Assembly: GCF_006443095.1 (NCBI RefSeq)
Contig: NZ_VFWZ01000003.1
Coordinates: forward strand, 124,001-188,000
Source of the DNA: Aquimarina algicola
GTDB lineage: Bacteria; Bacteroidota; Bacteroidia; Flavobacteriales; Flavobacteriaceae
Reading direction: 5' to 3'
DNA: 64,000 bases
How positions within the stretch are numbered: position 1 is the first letter of the stretch; each line of letters begins with the position of its first letter. Positions 38,224 to 47,276 of this stretch are shown one piece after another. The notes below the pieces were generated by a model. The model saw only the letters and a program-made list of their open reading frames with translations, made no database searches and was not told the DNA's origin. A program made the position numbers and the translations under genes.

Positions 38224-39186
38224 TTAGAAATATCCTTGTTGTTTACGTTTTTCCATAGCGGCTTCTGATCGCTTATCATCGATACGAGCTCCTCTTTCTG
38301 AAATCGTAGACTTTCTGATTTCTGCCACCACTTTATCAATAGTGATTGCATCAGAAAGTACTGCTGCTGTACATGACATATCGCCAACAGTACGAAAACG
38401 TACCATTCTCTCTTCTACTACTTCGTCGTCTTCTCTGTATACTACATCATCTTCTGCAGACCAGATCATTCCGTCTCTAATAAATGTTTTTCGTTTGTGT
38501 GCGAAATAAATTGATGGTATTTCTATTCCTTCTTTTTCGATATAAGACCAAACATCTAGTTCTGTCCAATTGCTTATAGGAAAAACTCTAACATTTTGTC
38601 CTAAATCTATTTTTCCGTTAAGGTGATCAAATAACTCAGGACGCTGATTTTTTTCATCCCATTGTCCAAAATCATCTCTTACCGAGAATATACGTTCTTT
38701 TGCTCGAGCTTTTTCCTCATCTCTACGTGCTCCACCAATCGCAGCATCAAACTTAAACTCTTCTAGGGCATCTAGAAGGGTTGTTGTCTGTAGACTATTA
38801 CGACTTGCATACTTTCCTTTTTCTTCAATCACTTTTCCTTGATCAATAGAATCTTGAACATTACGCACGATTAACTCTACTCCTAATTCTTTTACTAATT
38901 TATCTCTAAATGCTATGGTTTCAGGAAAGTTATGTCCTGTATCTATATGTAATAGAGGAAAAGGAATTTTTGCAGGGTAAAATGCTTTTTGTGCTAATCT
39001 TACCAAAGTAATTGAATCTTTGCCTCCAGAAAACAATAATACCGGCTTCTCAAATTGTGCAACTACTTCTCTAAAAATATAAATAGCTTCACTTTCAAGA
39101 GGATTTACCTTTAAAACAGATTCTGCTCCTTTTGAGAGATCAGCATTTTGATGTAATTGTTCAACTTTCTTTTCTAATATTTCCAT
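38224..39186 (-). CDS. cysD: Sulfate adenylyltransferase subunit 2
   Basis: The 320-residue protein belongs to the PAPS-reductase/ATP-sulfurylase superfamily: the PP-loop motif LLFSGGKDSITLVRLA, HIDTGHNFPETI, and the CysD-specific RRDEEKARAKERIFS and GDMSCTAAVLSDA. It is the adenylyl-transferring subunit of ATP sulfurylase and pairs with CysN. It follows cysH by 19 bases. Confidence 0.96.
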   Translation of the reverse strand: MEILEKKVEQLHQNADLSKGAESVLKVNPLESEAIYIFREVVAQFEKPVLLFSGGKDSITLVRLAQKAFYPAKIPFPLLHIDTGHNFPETIAFRDKLVKELGVELIVRNVQDSIDQGKVIEEKGKYASRNSLQTTTLLDALEEFKFDAAIGGARRDEEKARAKERIFSVRDDFGQWDEKNQRPELFDHLNGKIDLGQNVRVFPISNWTELDVWSYIEKEGIEIPSIYFAHKRKTFIRDGMIWSAEDDVVYREDDEVVEERMVRFRTVGDMSCTAAVLSDAITIDKVVAEIRKSTISERGARIDDKRSEAAMEKRKQQGYF

Positions 39187-39205
39187 GCTAATTTTTCGTC
39201 ATTTA

Positions 39206-39832
39206 TTAGTTAGTGTGCAATCCACATTCTCGATTTTCTAATACTTTGGTTGGATCAAAATATTTAAATTCATTAGGTAGTTTATTCTCTTCCAGATACA
39301 CATCTAATTCTGCATCTGAATAGTAATAAAAAGGACTTACCTTTAATACGCCATCTTTGCCCATACTAAGAATATCTAATGAGTCTCTCAATGCAGTTTG
39401 TCCTTTTCTAAGGTTTGTGAACCATACATCAGGTGTATGCTCTGCCATTGCTCTTTTGAAAGGTTCTAATTTTACTTGCTCTGTAAATTCTTTATGCTTT
39501 GGATCATCAATATCAGGGATTCCCATTATCACATCTCTGTGCGCAGTAGTTTGTTTTGGAACATATAATTTGACATTCAATTTCAACATATCAATCACTT
39601 CTTCTGCATGACGATACGTATTAGGAGTATTATACCCAGAATCACACCATATTACCGGCATATCCGACAATGCTACCGAGCAAACTTGTAAAATTGCTGC
39701 TTCATAAGGTCTAAAATTTGTAGTAACTACAGGTTGATTTGCCTTTTCAACTGCCCATTGCACAATCTCAAGAGGAGTTTTATCTCTCAATGATTGATTT
39801 AAATTTTGTATTTCTTTTTCTGTCAAATTCAT
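39206..39832 (-). CDS. cysH: Phosphoadenylyl-sulfate (PAPS/APS) reductase
   Basis: The 208-residue protein has the CysH fold and the C-terminal catalytic Cys motif RECGLHTN. It lacks the CC...CxxC ligands of a 4Fe-4S cluster, so by family rule it should be the thioredoxin-dependent PAPS type. No APS kinase is visible nearby, which leaves the origin of PAPS open. It reduces (P)APS to sulfite, feeding the sulfite reductase of the same operon. Confidence 0.92.
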   Translation of the reverse strand: MNLTEKEIQNLNQSLRDKTPLEIVQWAVEKANQPVVTTNFRPYEAAILQVCSVALSDMPVIWCDSGYNTPNTYRHAEEVIDMLKLNVKLYVPKQTTAHRDVIMGIPDIDDPKHKEFTEQVKLEPFKRAMAEHTPDVWFTNLRKGQTALRDSLDILSMGKDGVLKVSPFYYYSDAELDVYLEENKLPNEFKYFDPTKVLENRECGLHTN

Positions 39833-39858
39833 TTTTATGATTCGTTTCTAAATAGCAA

Positions 39859-40125
39859 TTATCTTCCCCATTTAATTCGATTCCAAATTCTCTCATGAAA
39901 GAAATAAAGAATCATCTTCGTTATAAAATCAACTGATGCAATTGATGTAGCCAAAACCAATTCTCCAGTCAAAATATAAGACACAATCAATGTATCTAAT
40001 GTACCTATGACTCTCCAACTTACAGCTTTTGCAATACTGCGTATTGGTTTTTCTGAAGACTTATCATTTTGATATGTTGTCTTTTGTGTAGCTACTTTAT
40101 CTAATATCATCTGATCTACAATCAT
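39859..40125 (-). CDS. DUF2061 small membrane protein heading the cys operon
   Basis: The 88-residue protein has the DUF2061 core: IAKAVSWRVIGTLDTLIVSYILTGE followed by a second hydrophobic helix and HERIWNRIKWGR. It has two predicted membrane helices. It precedes cysH by 26 bases and is the first gene after the operator-like repeats. Similar proteins recur at sulfate assimilation operons in Bacteroidota to my memory, so a role in sulfate or sulfur compound transport is a reasonable guess. Confidence 0.88.
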   Translation of the reverse strand: MIVDQMILDKVATQKTTYQNDKSSEKPIRSIAKAVSWRVIGTLDTLIVSYILTGELVLATSIASVDFITKMILYFFHERIWNRIKWGR

Positions 40126-40143
40126 TATTTTATATTTTCTATT

Positions 40144-40169
40144 ACCCTATCGGATTAGTAGATTATTAA
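40144..40169 (-). promoter_or_regulatory. Operator-like 26-bp repeat, promoter-proximal copy
   Basis: On the minus strand this is TTAATAATCTACTAA, five variable bases, TAGGGT. It begins two bases after a perfect TAnnTTTG element (TACATTTG, 40178-40171), so it covers the expected transcription start of the cys operon, where a repressor would block initiation. The second copy is 115 bases upstream. Confidence 0.65.
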
Positions 40170-40170
40170 A

Positions 40171-40178
40171 CAAATGTA
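40171..40178 (-). promoter_or_regulatory. -7 element of the cys operon promoter
   Basis: TACATTTG on the minus strand matches TAnnTTTG exactly and lies 46 bases before the DUF2061 start. No convincing TTG -33 element is present, which would fit an activated or repressed promoter. Confidence 0.55.
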
Positions 40179-40258
40179 TGCATAAAATTCTTTTTATTAG
40201 TCTCCATACTCAGAAAATCTTACTATAAATTTCAAAAATTATGATATTAGCAACAAAA

Positions 40259-40284
40259 ACCCTAGTGATTTAGTAGATTATTAA
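40259..40284 (-). promoter_or_regulatory. Operator-like 26-bp repeat, distal copy
   Basis: Same 15-base and 6-base blocks as at 40144-40169 (21 of 26 bases identical, differences confined to the central five). It lies 44 bases after the stop of the sulfhydrylase gene. Two copies with conserved outer blocks suggest a dimeric protein contacting both blocks. Confidence 0.6.
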
Positions 40285-40327
40285 TCAGGATAAGTTTTTC
40301 TTTATCTATATATCAGGTATTTAATAT

Positions 40328-41506
40328 TCAAGAATTCTCAAGAGCTTGCTGTAGATCAGCAATGATATCATCAATATGTTCCAGCCCTACAGAACATCTT
40401 ACCATACCATTAGTAATCCCAACAGCTGCTTTATCCTCATCTGATAATTTACTATGTGTTGTAGATGCCGGATGTGTCACTATAGTTCTGGTATCTCCTA
40501 AATTTGCAGATAATGAACACATTTTTATGTTATTAAAAAATTGTCGCCCTCCGTTTATTCCTCCTTTCACTTCAAAAGCAACAATATTGCCCCCAAGCTT
40601 CATTTGTTTCTTAGCCACTTCGTATTGCGGGTGTGATTTCAGAAACGGATATTTTACCCAGTTGATTCTGGGATGAGACGCTAAAAACTCAGCTAATTTT
40701 AGTGCGTTTTCGCAGTGACGATCTACACGAACCGCCAGTGTTTCTAAACTTTTAGATAAAACCCAAGCATTAAATGGCGAAAGCGCAGGCCCGGTATTAC
40801 GAGAAAAGAGATAGATTTCTCTAATTAATTCTTTCTTTCCTACTGTTACACCTCCTAGAACCCTTCCTTGGCCATCTATTAATTTGGTTGCAGAATGAAT
40901 CACTAAATCCGCTCCGAATTCAATGGGTTTCTGTATATATGGAGTAGCAAAGCAATTATCTATAATTAATAATACCCCATGTTTCTTTGCTATACTCGCC
41001 AACATTTCTAAATCCAATACATCTACCCCTGGGTTGGTGGGTGATTCTGCATAAATTATCTTAGTATTAGATTGTATAAGTCGCTCTGCTTTATCTACTT
41101 CATCGATGTTAAAATAACTTGTTTCTATATTCCACTTTGGGAAGTATTTTGTAAACAATGAATGTGTAGAACCGAATACTGATCTCGCGGAAACAATATG
41201 ATCTCCTGCATCAAGTAGTGCTGCAAATGTCGAAAAAACTGCTGCCATACCCGTTGCAAATGCATATCCATCTTCTGCTCCTTCTAATTTGCAAATTTTA
41301 TCAACAAACTCTGATGTATTAGGATTACTAAAACGACTATATAGGTTGCGATTTTTTTCTTCGGCAAAGGCAGCTCGCATTTCTTCGGCATCTTCAAATA
41401 CAAAGCCCGAAGTAAGATACATAGGTGTAGAATGCTCTAGAAATTGCGTCTTTTCGGTTTGTGTTCTTATTGCTTCTGTTTCAAAATGTTGGCGTTCTTT
41501 ATTCAT
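40328..41506 (-). CDS. Cys/Met-metabolism PLP enzyme, MetZ-like O-succinylhomoserine sulfhydrylase
   Basis: The 392-residue gamma-family PLP enzyme starts EAIRTQTEKTQFLEHSTPMYLTS, typical of MetZ, has the Schiff-base Lys in HSATKLIDGQGRVLGG and ends SVGLEHIDDIIADL. It would convert an activated homoserine plus sulfide to homocysteine. Another enzyme of this type (MetY) heads the same gene row, so it may instead handle a different acyl group or work in transsulfuration. The start overlaps osmC by four bases. Confidence 0.88.
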   Translation of the reverse strand: MNKERQHFETEAIRTQTEKTQFLEHSTPMYLTSGFVFEDAEEMRAAFAEEKNRNLYSRFSNPNTSEFVDKICKLEGAEDGYAFATGMAAVFSTFAALLDAGDHIVSARSVFGSTHSLFTKYFPKWNIETSYFNIDEVDKAERLIQSNTKIIYAESPTNPGVDVLDLEMLASIAKKHGVLLIIDNCFATPYIQKPIEFGADLVIHSATKLIDGQGRVLGGVTVGKKELIREIYLFSRNTGPALSPFNAWVLSKSLETLAVRVDRHCENALKLAEFLASHPRINWVKYPFLKSHPQYEVAKKQMKLGGNIVAFEVKGGINGGRQFFNNIKMCSLSANLGDTRTIVTHPASTTHSKLSDEDKAAVGITNGMVRCSVGLEHIDDIIADLQQALENS

Positions 41507-41928
41507 ACTTCTTGATTATTGACCACCACTTTATACTTTATTTCTGCAGTTGGTTCTAATGTTTTGGATACAGAACAGTATTTTTCAAATGATAATTGTG
41601 CTGCTCTTTTTGCTTTTTCGGGAGCGATATCTCCTTCTAGATATACGATTACTTCTATTGTTTTAAATGGTTTTGCTCCATCGATTTCAATTCTCGTCCC
41701 ATCTACTTCCGCTCTATAATCAGTGATCTCTTGTCGTTGTTTTTTGAGAATAGAAATTACATCAATGGCGCTGCATCCTGCTACTCCCATCAACACATAC
41801 TCCATAGGGCTGGGTGCAAGATCATGTCCTCCTACTTCTGCTTTACTATCGATATGTGTTATGTGTCCTCTTTCATTTTTTAGTTCAAAATGATAATCAT
41901 TGTCTATTCTTTTGAGTTGTATTTTCAT
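41503..41928 (-). CDS. OsmC family protein
   Basis: The 141-residue protein has PSPMEYVLMGVAGCSAIDVISIL with the first reactive Cys and KYCSVSKTL with the second, the thiol pair of OsmC/Ohr-type peroxidases. It contains no signal peptide. It is encoded between thrA (23 bases) and the MetZ-like gene (4-base overlap), so it is co-expressed with homocysteine synthesis. A role in removing hydroperoxides or handling reactive sulfur is inferred from family and context. Confidence 0.92.
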   Translation of the reverse strand: MKIQLKRIDNDYHFELKNERGHITHIDSKAEVGGHDLAPSPMEYVLMGVAGCSAIDVISILKKQRQEITDYRAEVDGTRIEIDGAKPFKTIEVIVYLEGDIAPEKAKRAAQLSFEKYCSVSKTLEPTAEIKYKVVVNNQEV

Positions 41929-41951
41929 CTTTTTTATTAAAATTTTGATTT

Positions 41952-44366
41952 TTATCCTCTTTCTGCTAATCGTAAAATATCACCAAAAACCCCTCTGGCA
42001 GTAACCGCAGCTCCTGCTCCTGCTCCTTGAATTACAATAGGCTGCTCACCATAGGATTCTGTATAAATTTCGAATATAGAGTCGGAACCTTTGACTTGTC
42101 CTAACGGACTGCTTTGTGCAACAGAAACCAGCTTTACATCCAAATTTCCTTTTTCTTGTGATAAATCCCCCCAAAGATCACCAATATATCTTAATACATG
42201 ATTAGGTTTTTGGTCTTCTTTAACGTTTTGAAAAACCTCATCTAATTCTTTTAATCTACTTAAAAATGTATCTACTTCTCCTTCTCGTAAGTTTTCTGGG
42301 ATAAGGTTATGAATATTTATATCTTCGAACTCATTACACAAATCTAATTCTCTCGCTAATATCAAAAGTTTTCTCCCTACATCGTTTCCACAAAGATCTT
42401 CTCTTGGATCCGGTTCTGTAAAACCTTTATCAATAGCCTCTTGCAACACCTCACTAAACGGTCTTTCCTCGTTAGAAAATGTATTAAAAAGATAACTTAA
42501 TGATCCAGAAAACACTCCTTTGATTCTAGTGATATTTTCACCTGACAAATGCAGTAGTTTAATGGTATCGATCAAAGGCAAACCTGCTCCTACATTAGTT
42601 TCATACAAATATTGTTTTTGATTTTCTTCTAGTTCGGTTCTTAGTTTCTTATAAAAATCAAAACCTAGTGTGTTCGCTATTTTATTAGAAGAGACCAAAT
42701 CAAAACCATGATTAACCAAGTCTATGTAATGTTTTGTAAAATCGATACTTGCTGTATTATCAACGGCAATTAAGTTTTCGAGATGATTATCTTTTGCAAA
42801 TTGAATGATGTCTTTTACTTCATAGGGTTCTCCTTCTTCTTTCAGTTTTGTTTTCCATTCTGTATCTACTCCATTTTTATCAAACAACACCTTTTGGGAG
42901 TTTGCCACTACAAAAAGATTAAGGTTAATATCTTTTCTTTTTTCAATTTGCGTTCTGGATTGTAATATCTGATCAATTAATGTTCCTCCCACCAATCCAT
43001 GACCGAATATGGCGATATTAATTTTTTTAGAAATATCAAAAATCTCTCCGTGGATCACATTCAAAGCCCGATGTAATTGATGTTGTTTTACTACCAAACT
43101 CACATTTTTACCTGTTATCGTATTATTGAATAGCAATGGTACCACTTGATTTTTAATCAATGCATTGTAGGGTTTATGAAATGTACTGAGATCTTGACCA
43201 ATAATAGAGATCACTGACACCTCTTGATCAATAGAAATTTTACTTACATCTTGTTGATGAACATCAACTTCAAATTCTTTTTCGAGAATAACTTTTGCTT
43301 CTTTTGCTTTATCTGCATCAACAACAAATCCGATTCCTCTTTCTGATGATCCTTGCGAAATTATACTTACACTTATATTTTTATGTGCTAAAGCTCTAAA
43401 TATCCTCGCATCGATTCCTATTTTACCCAAAAGCCCTCTTCCTTCTAAATAGACAAGAGCAACATCATCTAATACTGAAAGTGATTTAATCCCTTTTTTG
43501 TTGGTTTCAGAAGTGATTAATGTTCCATTATTTTGATCGTTAAAAGTATTTAGGATACGTAATGGTATATTTTTTTCTATAAGTGGAATAATTGTTTTTG
43601 CATGTAGAATATTTGCTCCAAAATATGCTAGTTCATTGGCCTCTTCAAAAGACAATTTTTCTATTTTCTTTGCTTCCGGAACCAAATCAGGGTTAGCTGT
43701 ATAGATTCCATCTACATGAGTAAAGTTTTGTAACTCTTCGGCATCGAGATAATTTGCTAATAACGATGCTGTATAATTACTGCCATTCCTACCTAAGGTT
43801 GTAGTTTCATTTTTGGTATTAGACGCAATAAAACCTGTCACCACATTTACTGTACTTCCATTATACTTACCAAAATGGTCTATCACATTTTCTTTTGATA
43901 GTGTGTTAAGCGGTTGTGCGTCCCCAAATTGACCATCAGTAATAATCAATGTTCTGCTATCCGTATAATTTGCTTTAATATTTTTTTGTTGAAGTAGCTG
44001 TGTTACTAATTTTGCCGACATCACTTCTCCATAAGACAAAACCTGATCTTTGATACGTTTACTATAATCTTTTAAAAGCGAAACCCCTTCAAAAAGCTTA
44101 TCTAAGTTTTCAAACTCTTCATCAAAAGCTATATCTCGAAAATCTGATACTTGATACTGCTTAAAAGCCTTGAGTTGTTCTTGATAGCCTTCATTATTTC
44201 TGGCTTTTTCAAGAATTTCTTCTAATTCATTTGTTGTATTTCCTCTGGCAGAAAGTACAACCGTGATTTTTTCTCCTTTTTTGATTTTATCACCAATAAT
44301 ATCAATGACTGTATGCACACCTTTGCCATTTGCCAATGATTTTCCTCCGAATTTTAAAATTTTCAT
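41952..44366 (-). CDS. thrA: Bifunctional aspartate kinase / homoserine dehydrogenase
   Basis: The 804-residue fusion has an aspartokinase (KFGGKSLANG at the start, TTLGRNGSNYTASL), paired ACT domains (about 305-440, including ISVSIISQGSSERGIGFVVD) and homoserine dehydrogenase (IAIFGHGLVGGTLIDQI, VSSNKIANT, EPDPREDLCGNDVGRKLLILARE). It supplies homoserine from aspartate. Placement after metY and metX commits its product to methionine; no thrB or thrC is nearby. Confidence 0.95.
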   Translation of the reverse strand: MKILKFGGKSLANGKGVHTVIDIIGDKIKKGEKITVVLSARGNTTNELEEILEKARNNEGYQEQLKAFKQYQVSDFRDIAFDEEFENLDKLFEGVSLLKDYSKRIKDQVLSYGEVMSAKLVTQLLQQKNIKANYTDSRTLIITDGQFGDAQPLNTLSKENVIDHFGKYNGSTVNVVTGFIASNTKNETTTLGRNGSNYTASLLANYLDAEELQNFTHVDGIYTANPDLVPEAKKIEKLSFEEANELAYFGANILHAKTIIPLIEKNIPLRILNTFNDQNNGTLITSETNKKGIKSLSVLDDVALVYLEGRGLLGKIGIDARIFRALAHKNISVSIISQGSSERGIGFVVDADKAKEAKVILEKEFEVDVHQQDVSKISIDQEVSVISIIGQDLSTFHKPYNALIKNQVVPLLFNNTITGKNVSLVVKQHQLHRALNVIHGEIFDISKKINIAIFGHGLVGGTLIDQILQSRTQIEKRKDINLNLFVVANSQKVLFDKNGVDTEWKTKLKEEGEPYEVKDIIQFAKDNHLENLIAVDNTASIDFTKHYIDLVNHGFDLVSSNKIANTLGFDFYKKLRTELEENQKQYLYETNVGAGLPLIDTIKLLHLSGENITRIKGVFSGSLSYLFNTFSNEERPFSEVLQEAIDKGFTEPDPREDLCGNDVGRKLLILARELDLCNEFEDINIHNLIPENLREGEVDTFLSRLKELDEVFQNVKEDQKPNHVLRYIGDLWGDLSQEKGNLDVKLVSVAQSSPLGQVKGSDSIFEIYTESYGEQPIVIQGAGAGAAVTARGVFGDILRLAERG

Positions 44367-44449
44367 AGGTTTACTTTTTTTTGATAAGAAATTGATTCCT
44401 TAATTTTTTTTGAATATTTCTTAATCAGATATAATATCATGTGTTTTTT

Positions 44450-45412
44450 TTAAAAAATTCCATCAAGCAATTCTCCTAATTGTTGATACTCTATCAAAAA
44501 AGCATCATGCCCATGATCAGAAGTAATGATACCATGAGTAACATTTTTATTCATTACCTCTAATTGCTGATAAGTTGTTTTATTTTCTTCAACTGTAAAA
44601 AACAAATCAGAATCTACACTTATTATATGGATCGTAGATTCTACAGGAGATAATACTTCTTCAAAACCTCCTCTTCCTTTTACAATATCTATATTGGCCA
44701 AAATATGATTCAACGCCTTGTATGCAGACAATGTAAATCTTTGATCTAGTTTTTTGCCATGATGTAGCAACCAACTCTCTACATTATACATACTCAATTC
44801 ATCATTATAACTTCTATCAAATTTTTGTTTAAATGATTTTGGTGATCTGTATATCAACATAGCATGCAATCTAGCATCATGAACAGGATTTTCTGAATTG
44901 AGTAAAATTTGTTCTTGCACCAAGCAATTTGCTTTTAACCAATCTGTAGATTTGTGATCTGTAGCAATTGGTATTAGGTGTTTGATCAAAGTAGGTCTTA
45001 ATATTGCCAACTCCCAGGCAATCCCTCCTCCTACTGACCCTCCTATAACCGCATACAAATCCTTAATAGCCAACAACTCTAATCCTAAAGAAAAAATAGC
45101 TGCAATATCTCTTGCTGTATACTGCTTGTAATCTTGTATAAGGTTTTCTTCAACACCATCATACCCATTACCTGGGATATCAAAAGAAAGTATTGTATAT
45201 CGAGTTGTATCGATTGGTTTTCCTTCTCCAATAAGACCATTCCACCAACCATTTTCTCCGCATACTGTAGAGTTTCCCGTTAGCGCATGATTCACCAGTA
45301 CTATCGGAGCTGTCTGCAATGGTTTTCCGAAAACCTGATACGTAAGAGAAATTTCTGGTATTCGTTTTCCTTTTACAGTAACAAAATCATGTATTTGAAG
45401 TTTCTGAAGCAT
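44450..45412 (-). CDS. metX: Homoserine O-acetyltransferase
   Basis: The 320-residue alpha/beta-hydrolase has NHALTGNS near the oxyanion region, nucleophile Ser in VIGGSVGGGIAWE, and C-terminal Asp (VDSDLFF) and His (SDHGHDAFL). It acylates homoserine to the substrate for MetY. Although called acetyltransferase, MetX enzymes can use succinyl-CoA; specificity is not decided here. It is the second gene of the metY-metX-thrA row. Confidence 0.93.
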   Translation of the reverse strand: MLQKLQIHDFVTVKGKRIPEISLTYQVFGKPLQTAPIVLVNHALTGNSTVCGENGWWNGLIGEGKPIDTTRYTILSFDIPGNGYDGVEENLIQDYKQYTARDIAAIFSLGLELLAIKDLYAVIGGSVGGGIAWELAILRPTLIKHLIPIATDHKSTDWLKANCLVQEQILLNSENPVHDARLHAMLIYRSPKSFKQKFDRSYNDELSMYNVESWLLHHGKKLDQRFTLSAYKALNHILANIDIVKGRGGFEEVLSPVESTIHIISVDSDLFFTVEENKTTYQQLEVMNKNVTHGIITSDHGHDAFLIEYQQLGELLDGIF

Positions 45413-45465
45413 TCTATTCTAATCGTCTTATATTATGATTTTCACCAACTATCAATAGTATAGGC

Positions 45466-46755
45466 TTAAACCACTGCTTTTGTCACTTTTTTGAAAGCGT
45501 TTTGCAAATCATTTTTTAAATCCTCAATATCTTCAAGTCCTACGGATAACCTTATCAAATCCTGAGTAACTCCTGTAGACTCTTGCTGTTGTTCATCAAG
45601 TTGCTGATGTGTAGTGCTGGCTGGGTGAATAATTAATGATTTCGAGTCTCCTATATTTGCTAATAAAGAAAATACGTCGGTCTCATTTGCTATGGTTTTA
45701 GCAGCTTCAAATCCGCCTTTTACTCCAAAAGTTATGATACCACTTTGCCCTTTTGGCAAATACTCTTTTGCTAATGTATGATAAACGTCATTTTCTAAAC
45801 CGGGATATTTTACCCATGTTACTTCTTCTTGCCTCTCCAACCATTGTGCTAGTTCTAGTGCATTCTCGCTATGTTTTTTAATTCTAATAGATAGCGTTTC
45901 TAACCCTTGTACTATTTGAAAAGCATTAAAAGGACTAAGTGCAGCTCCATGATCACGTAATCCTTCTAATCTAGCTTTGGCGATAAATGCAGCTGGACCT
46001 AAAGCCTCGTGATATACCAATCCATGATATCCGGGAGATGGTTCTGTAAATTCTGGAAACTTACCGCTAGACCAATCAAAAGTCCCAGCATCTATAATCA
46101 CTCCTCCAAGAGATGTACCATTACCACTTATATATTTGGTAAGTGAATGAATAACGATATTTGCTCCGTACTCAATTGGATTCAATAATGCAGGAGTTGC
46201 GACTGTATTATCAACAATAAAAGGCACTTTGGCTTCTTTTGCTTTATTAGAAATAGCTTTGAGATCTAAAACATCTAACTTCGGATTGCCCAAAGACTCT
46301 ACAAAAAAGGCTCTTGTATTCTCTTGTACTGCATCTGTAAAATTATGAGCATTAGATGGATCAACAAAGATTGTAGTAATTCCAAATCTTGGTAGGGTAA
46401 CGTTGAGCAAATTATATGTTCCACCATATAGGCTACTTGAAGCCACTATATGATCACCTGCTTTAAGTAATGTTAACAAAGTTGTATTGATCGCCGCAGT
46501 TCCTGATGCGGTAACTACTGCCGCTATTCCTTTTTCTAGTGCAGCTAACCTTTGCTCTAAAATATCATTGGTAGGATTGTTGAGCCTTGTATAGATATAT
46601 CCTGTTTCGGACAAATTAAATAAATTGGCAGCATGGTCTGCATTATCAAAAACATATGATGTAGTTTGATAAATAGGAACTGCTCTAGTTCCTCCATTAG
46701 CAGAAACATCATGTCCTGCATGTAAGGCATCTGTTGCAAATTTTTGTGTACTCAT
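45466..46755 (-). CDS. metY: O-acetylhomoserine sulfhydrylase
   Basis: The 429-residue PLP enzyme starts FATDALHAGHDVSANGGTRA and has GYIYTRLNNPTNDILEQRLAALEKG, Schiff-base Lys in HSLTKYISGNGTSLGG and the long C-terminal half typical of MetY. It joins sulfide from the cys operon to O-acetylhomoserine to give homocysteine. It is first in the transcript and directly under S-box control, 178 bases downstream of the aptamer. Confidence 0.95.
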   Translation of the reverse strand: MSTQKFATDALHAGHDVSANGGTRAVPIYQTTSYVFDNADHAANLFNLSETGYIYTRLNNPTNDILEQRLAALEKGIAAVVTASGTAAINTTLLTLLKAGDHIVASSSLYGGTYNLLNVTLPRFGITTIFVDPSNAHNFTDAVQENTRAFFVESLGNPKLDVLDLKAISNKAKEAKVPFIVDNTVATPALLNPIEYGANIVIHSLTKYISGNGTSLGGVIIDAGTFDWSSGKFPEFTEPSPGYHGLVYHEALGPAAFIAKARLEGLRDHGAALSPFNAFQIVQGLETLSIRIKKHSENALELAQWLERQEEVTWVKYPGLENDVYHTLAKEYLPKGQSGIITFGVKGGFEAAKTIANETDVFSLLANIGDSKSLIIHPASTTHQQLDEQQQESTGVTQDLIRLSVGLEDIEDLKNDLQNAFKKVTKAVV

Positions 46756-46933
46756 AACTCTTTTAATTTTTTTGAGATGTCATGCTAAAACATCAATTAC
46801 AATAAATTTTAATAAGAGTTTCTTTGCTTATCACACGAAAAGCTAAATACGATAACACTTATATAAAAGTGTATGCTCAAAAATTAAAAAGAAAGGGATT
46901 TTAAATATACTTCTAAAGAGGTAATTCATCTAA

Positions 46934-47060
46934 AGTTATCTTTTCCTAAAAAATAAGGATAGAATTTAGCACCTTCTTTATGATTCTGAAAAATTTTCAG
47001 TAATTATAAAGGGTTGCTAAGGTTTCATAGGGTCTACTCCCTCCACCTTTCTTAATAACT
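46934..47060 (-). ncRNA. SAM-I (S-box) riboswitch upstream of metY
   Basis: On the minus strand P1 pairs AGTTATT (47060-47054) with GATAACT (46940-46934). The core has AAGAAAGGTGGAGGGAGT, GACCCTATGAAACC, TTAGCAACCC and AAGAAGGTGCTAAATTC, the SAM-I elements in order. It should repress metY-metX-thrA and the downstream genes when SAM is abundant. The 178 bases to the metY ATG show small hairpins but no clear terminator. Confidence 0.94.
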
Positions 47061-47087
47061 AGCAATAATGTATAAGAAACTTGGAAG

Positions 47088-47095
47088 CAAAGCTA
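47088..47095 (-). promoter_or_regulatory. -7 element of the metY operon
   Basis: TAGCTTTG on the minus strand matches TAnnTTTG and lies 28 bases before the 5' edge of the S-box, so transcription would begin just ahead of the aptamer. Confidence 0.6.
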
Positions 47096-47184
47096 AGAAT
47101 AATTTTTAAACTGAAAAGAATTATTTGAAAAACCTACAAATTAATAATGATACGTTAAATACTTTTAGTTGTTCTCATTTTTTT

Positions 47185-47192
47185 TACCTTTG
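47185..47192 (+). promoter_or_regulatory. -7 element of metK
   Basis: TACCTTTG on the plus strand matches TAnnTTTG and lies 14 bases before the start of the SAM-II-like RNA, placing the transcript start at its 5' edge. A TTG at 47169-47171 is only 13 bases upstream, closer than usual. Confidence 0.6.
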
Positions 47193-47200
47193 CCGAGATA

Positions 47201-47276
47201 TTTTAGGGAGAGATTTGACTGATTGCAACCCACAATTTTGATATATTCTCAAAATGTAAAAAATGCTAAAGCAGTT
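47201..47276 (+). ncRNA. SAM-II-like riboswitch upstream of metK
   Basis: The plus strand shows, in order, GGG (47206-47208), GATTTGA (47212-47218), CTG, ATTGCAA (47222-47228), CCC (47229-47231), an inserted hairpin (47232-47257), then GCTAAAG (47265-47271) and CAGTT. These match the invariant segments of the SAM-II pseudoknot. GACTG (47217-47221) pairs with CAGTT (47272-47276) as the second helix. P1 is short and the loop contains an extra hairpin, as I recall for a long-loop SAM-II variant. It would repress metK at high SAM. Confidence 0.72.
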
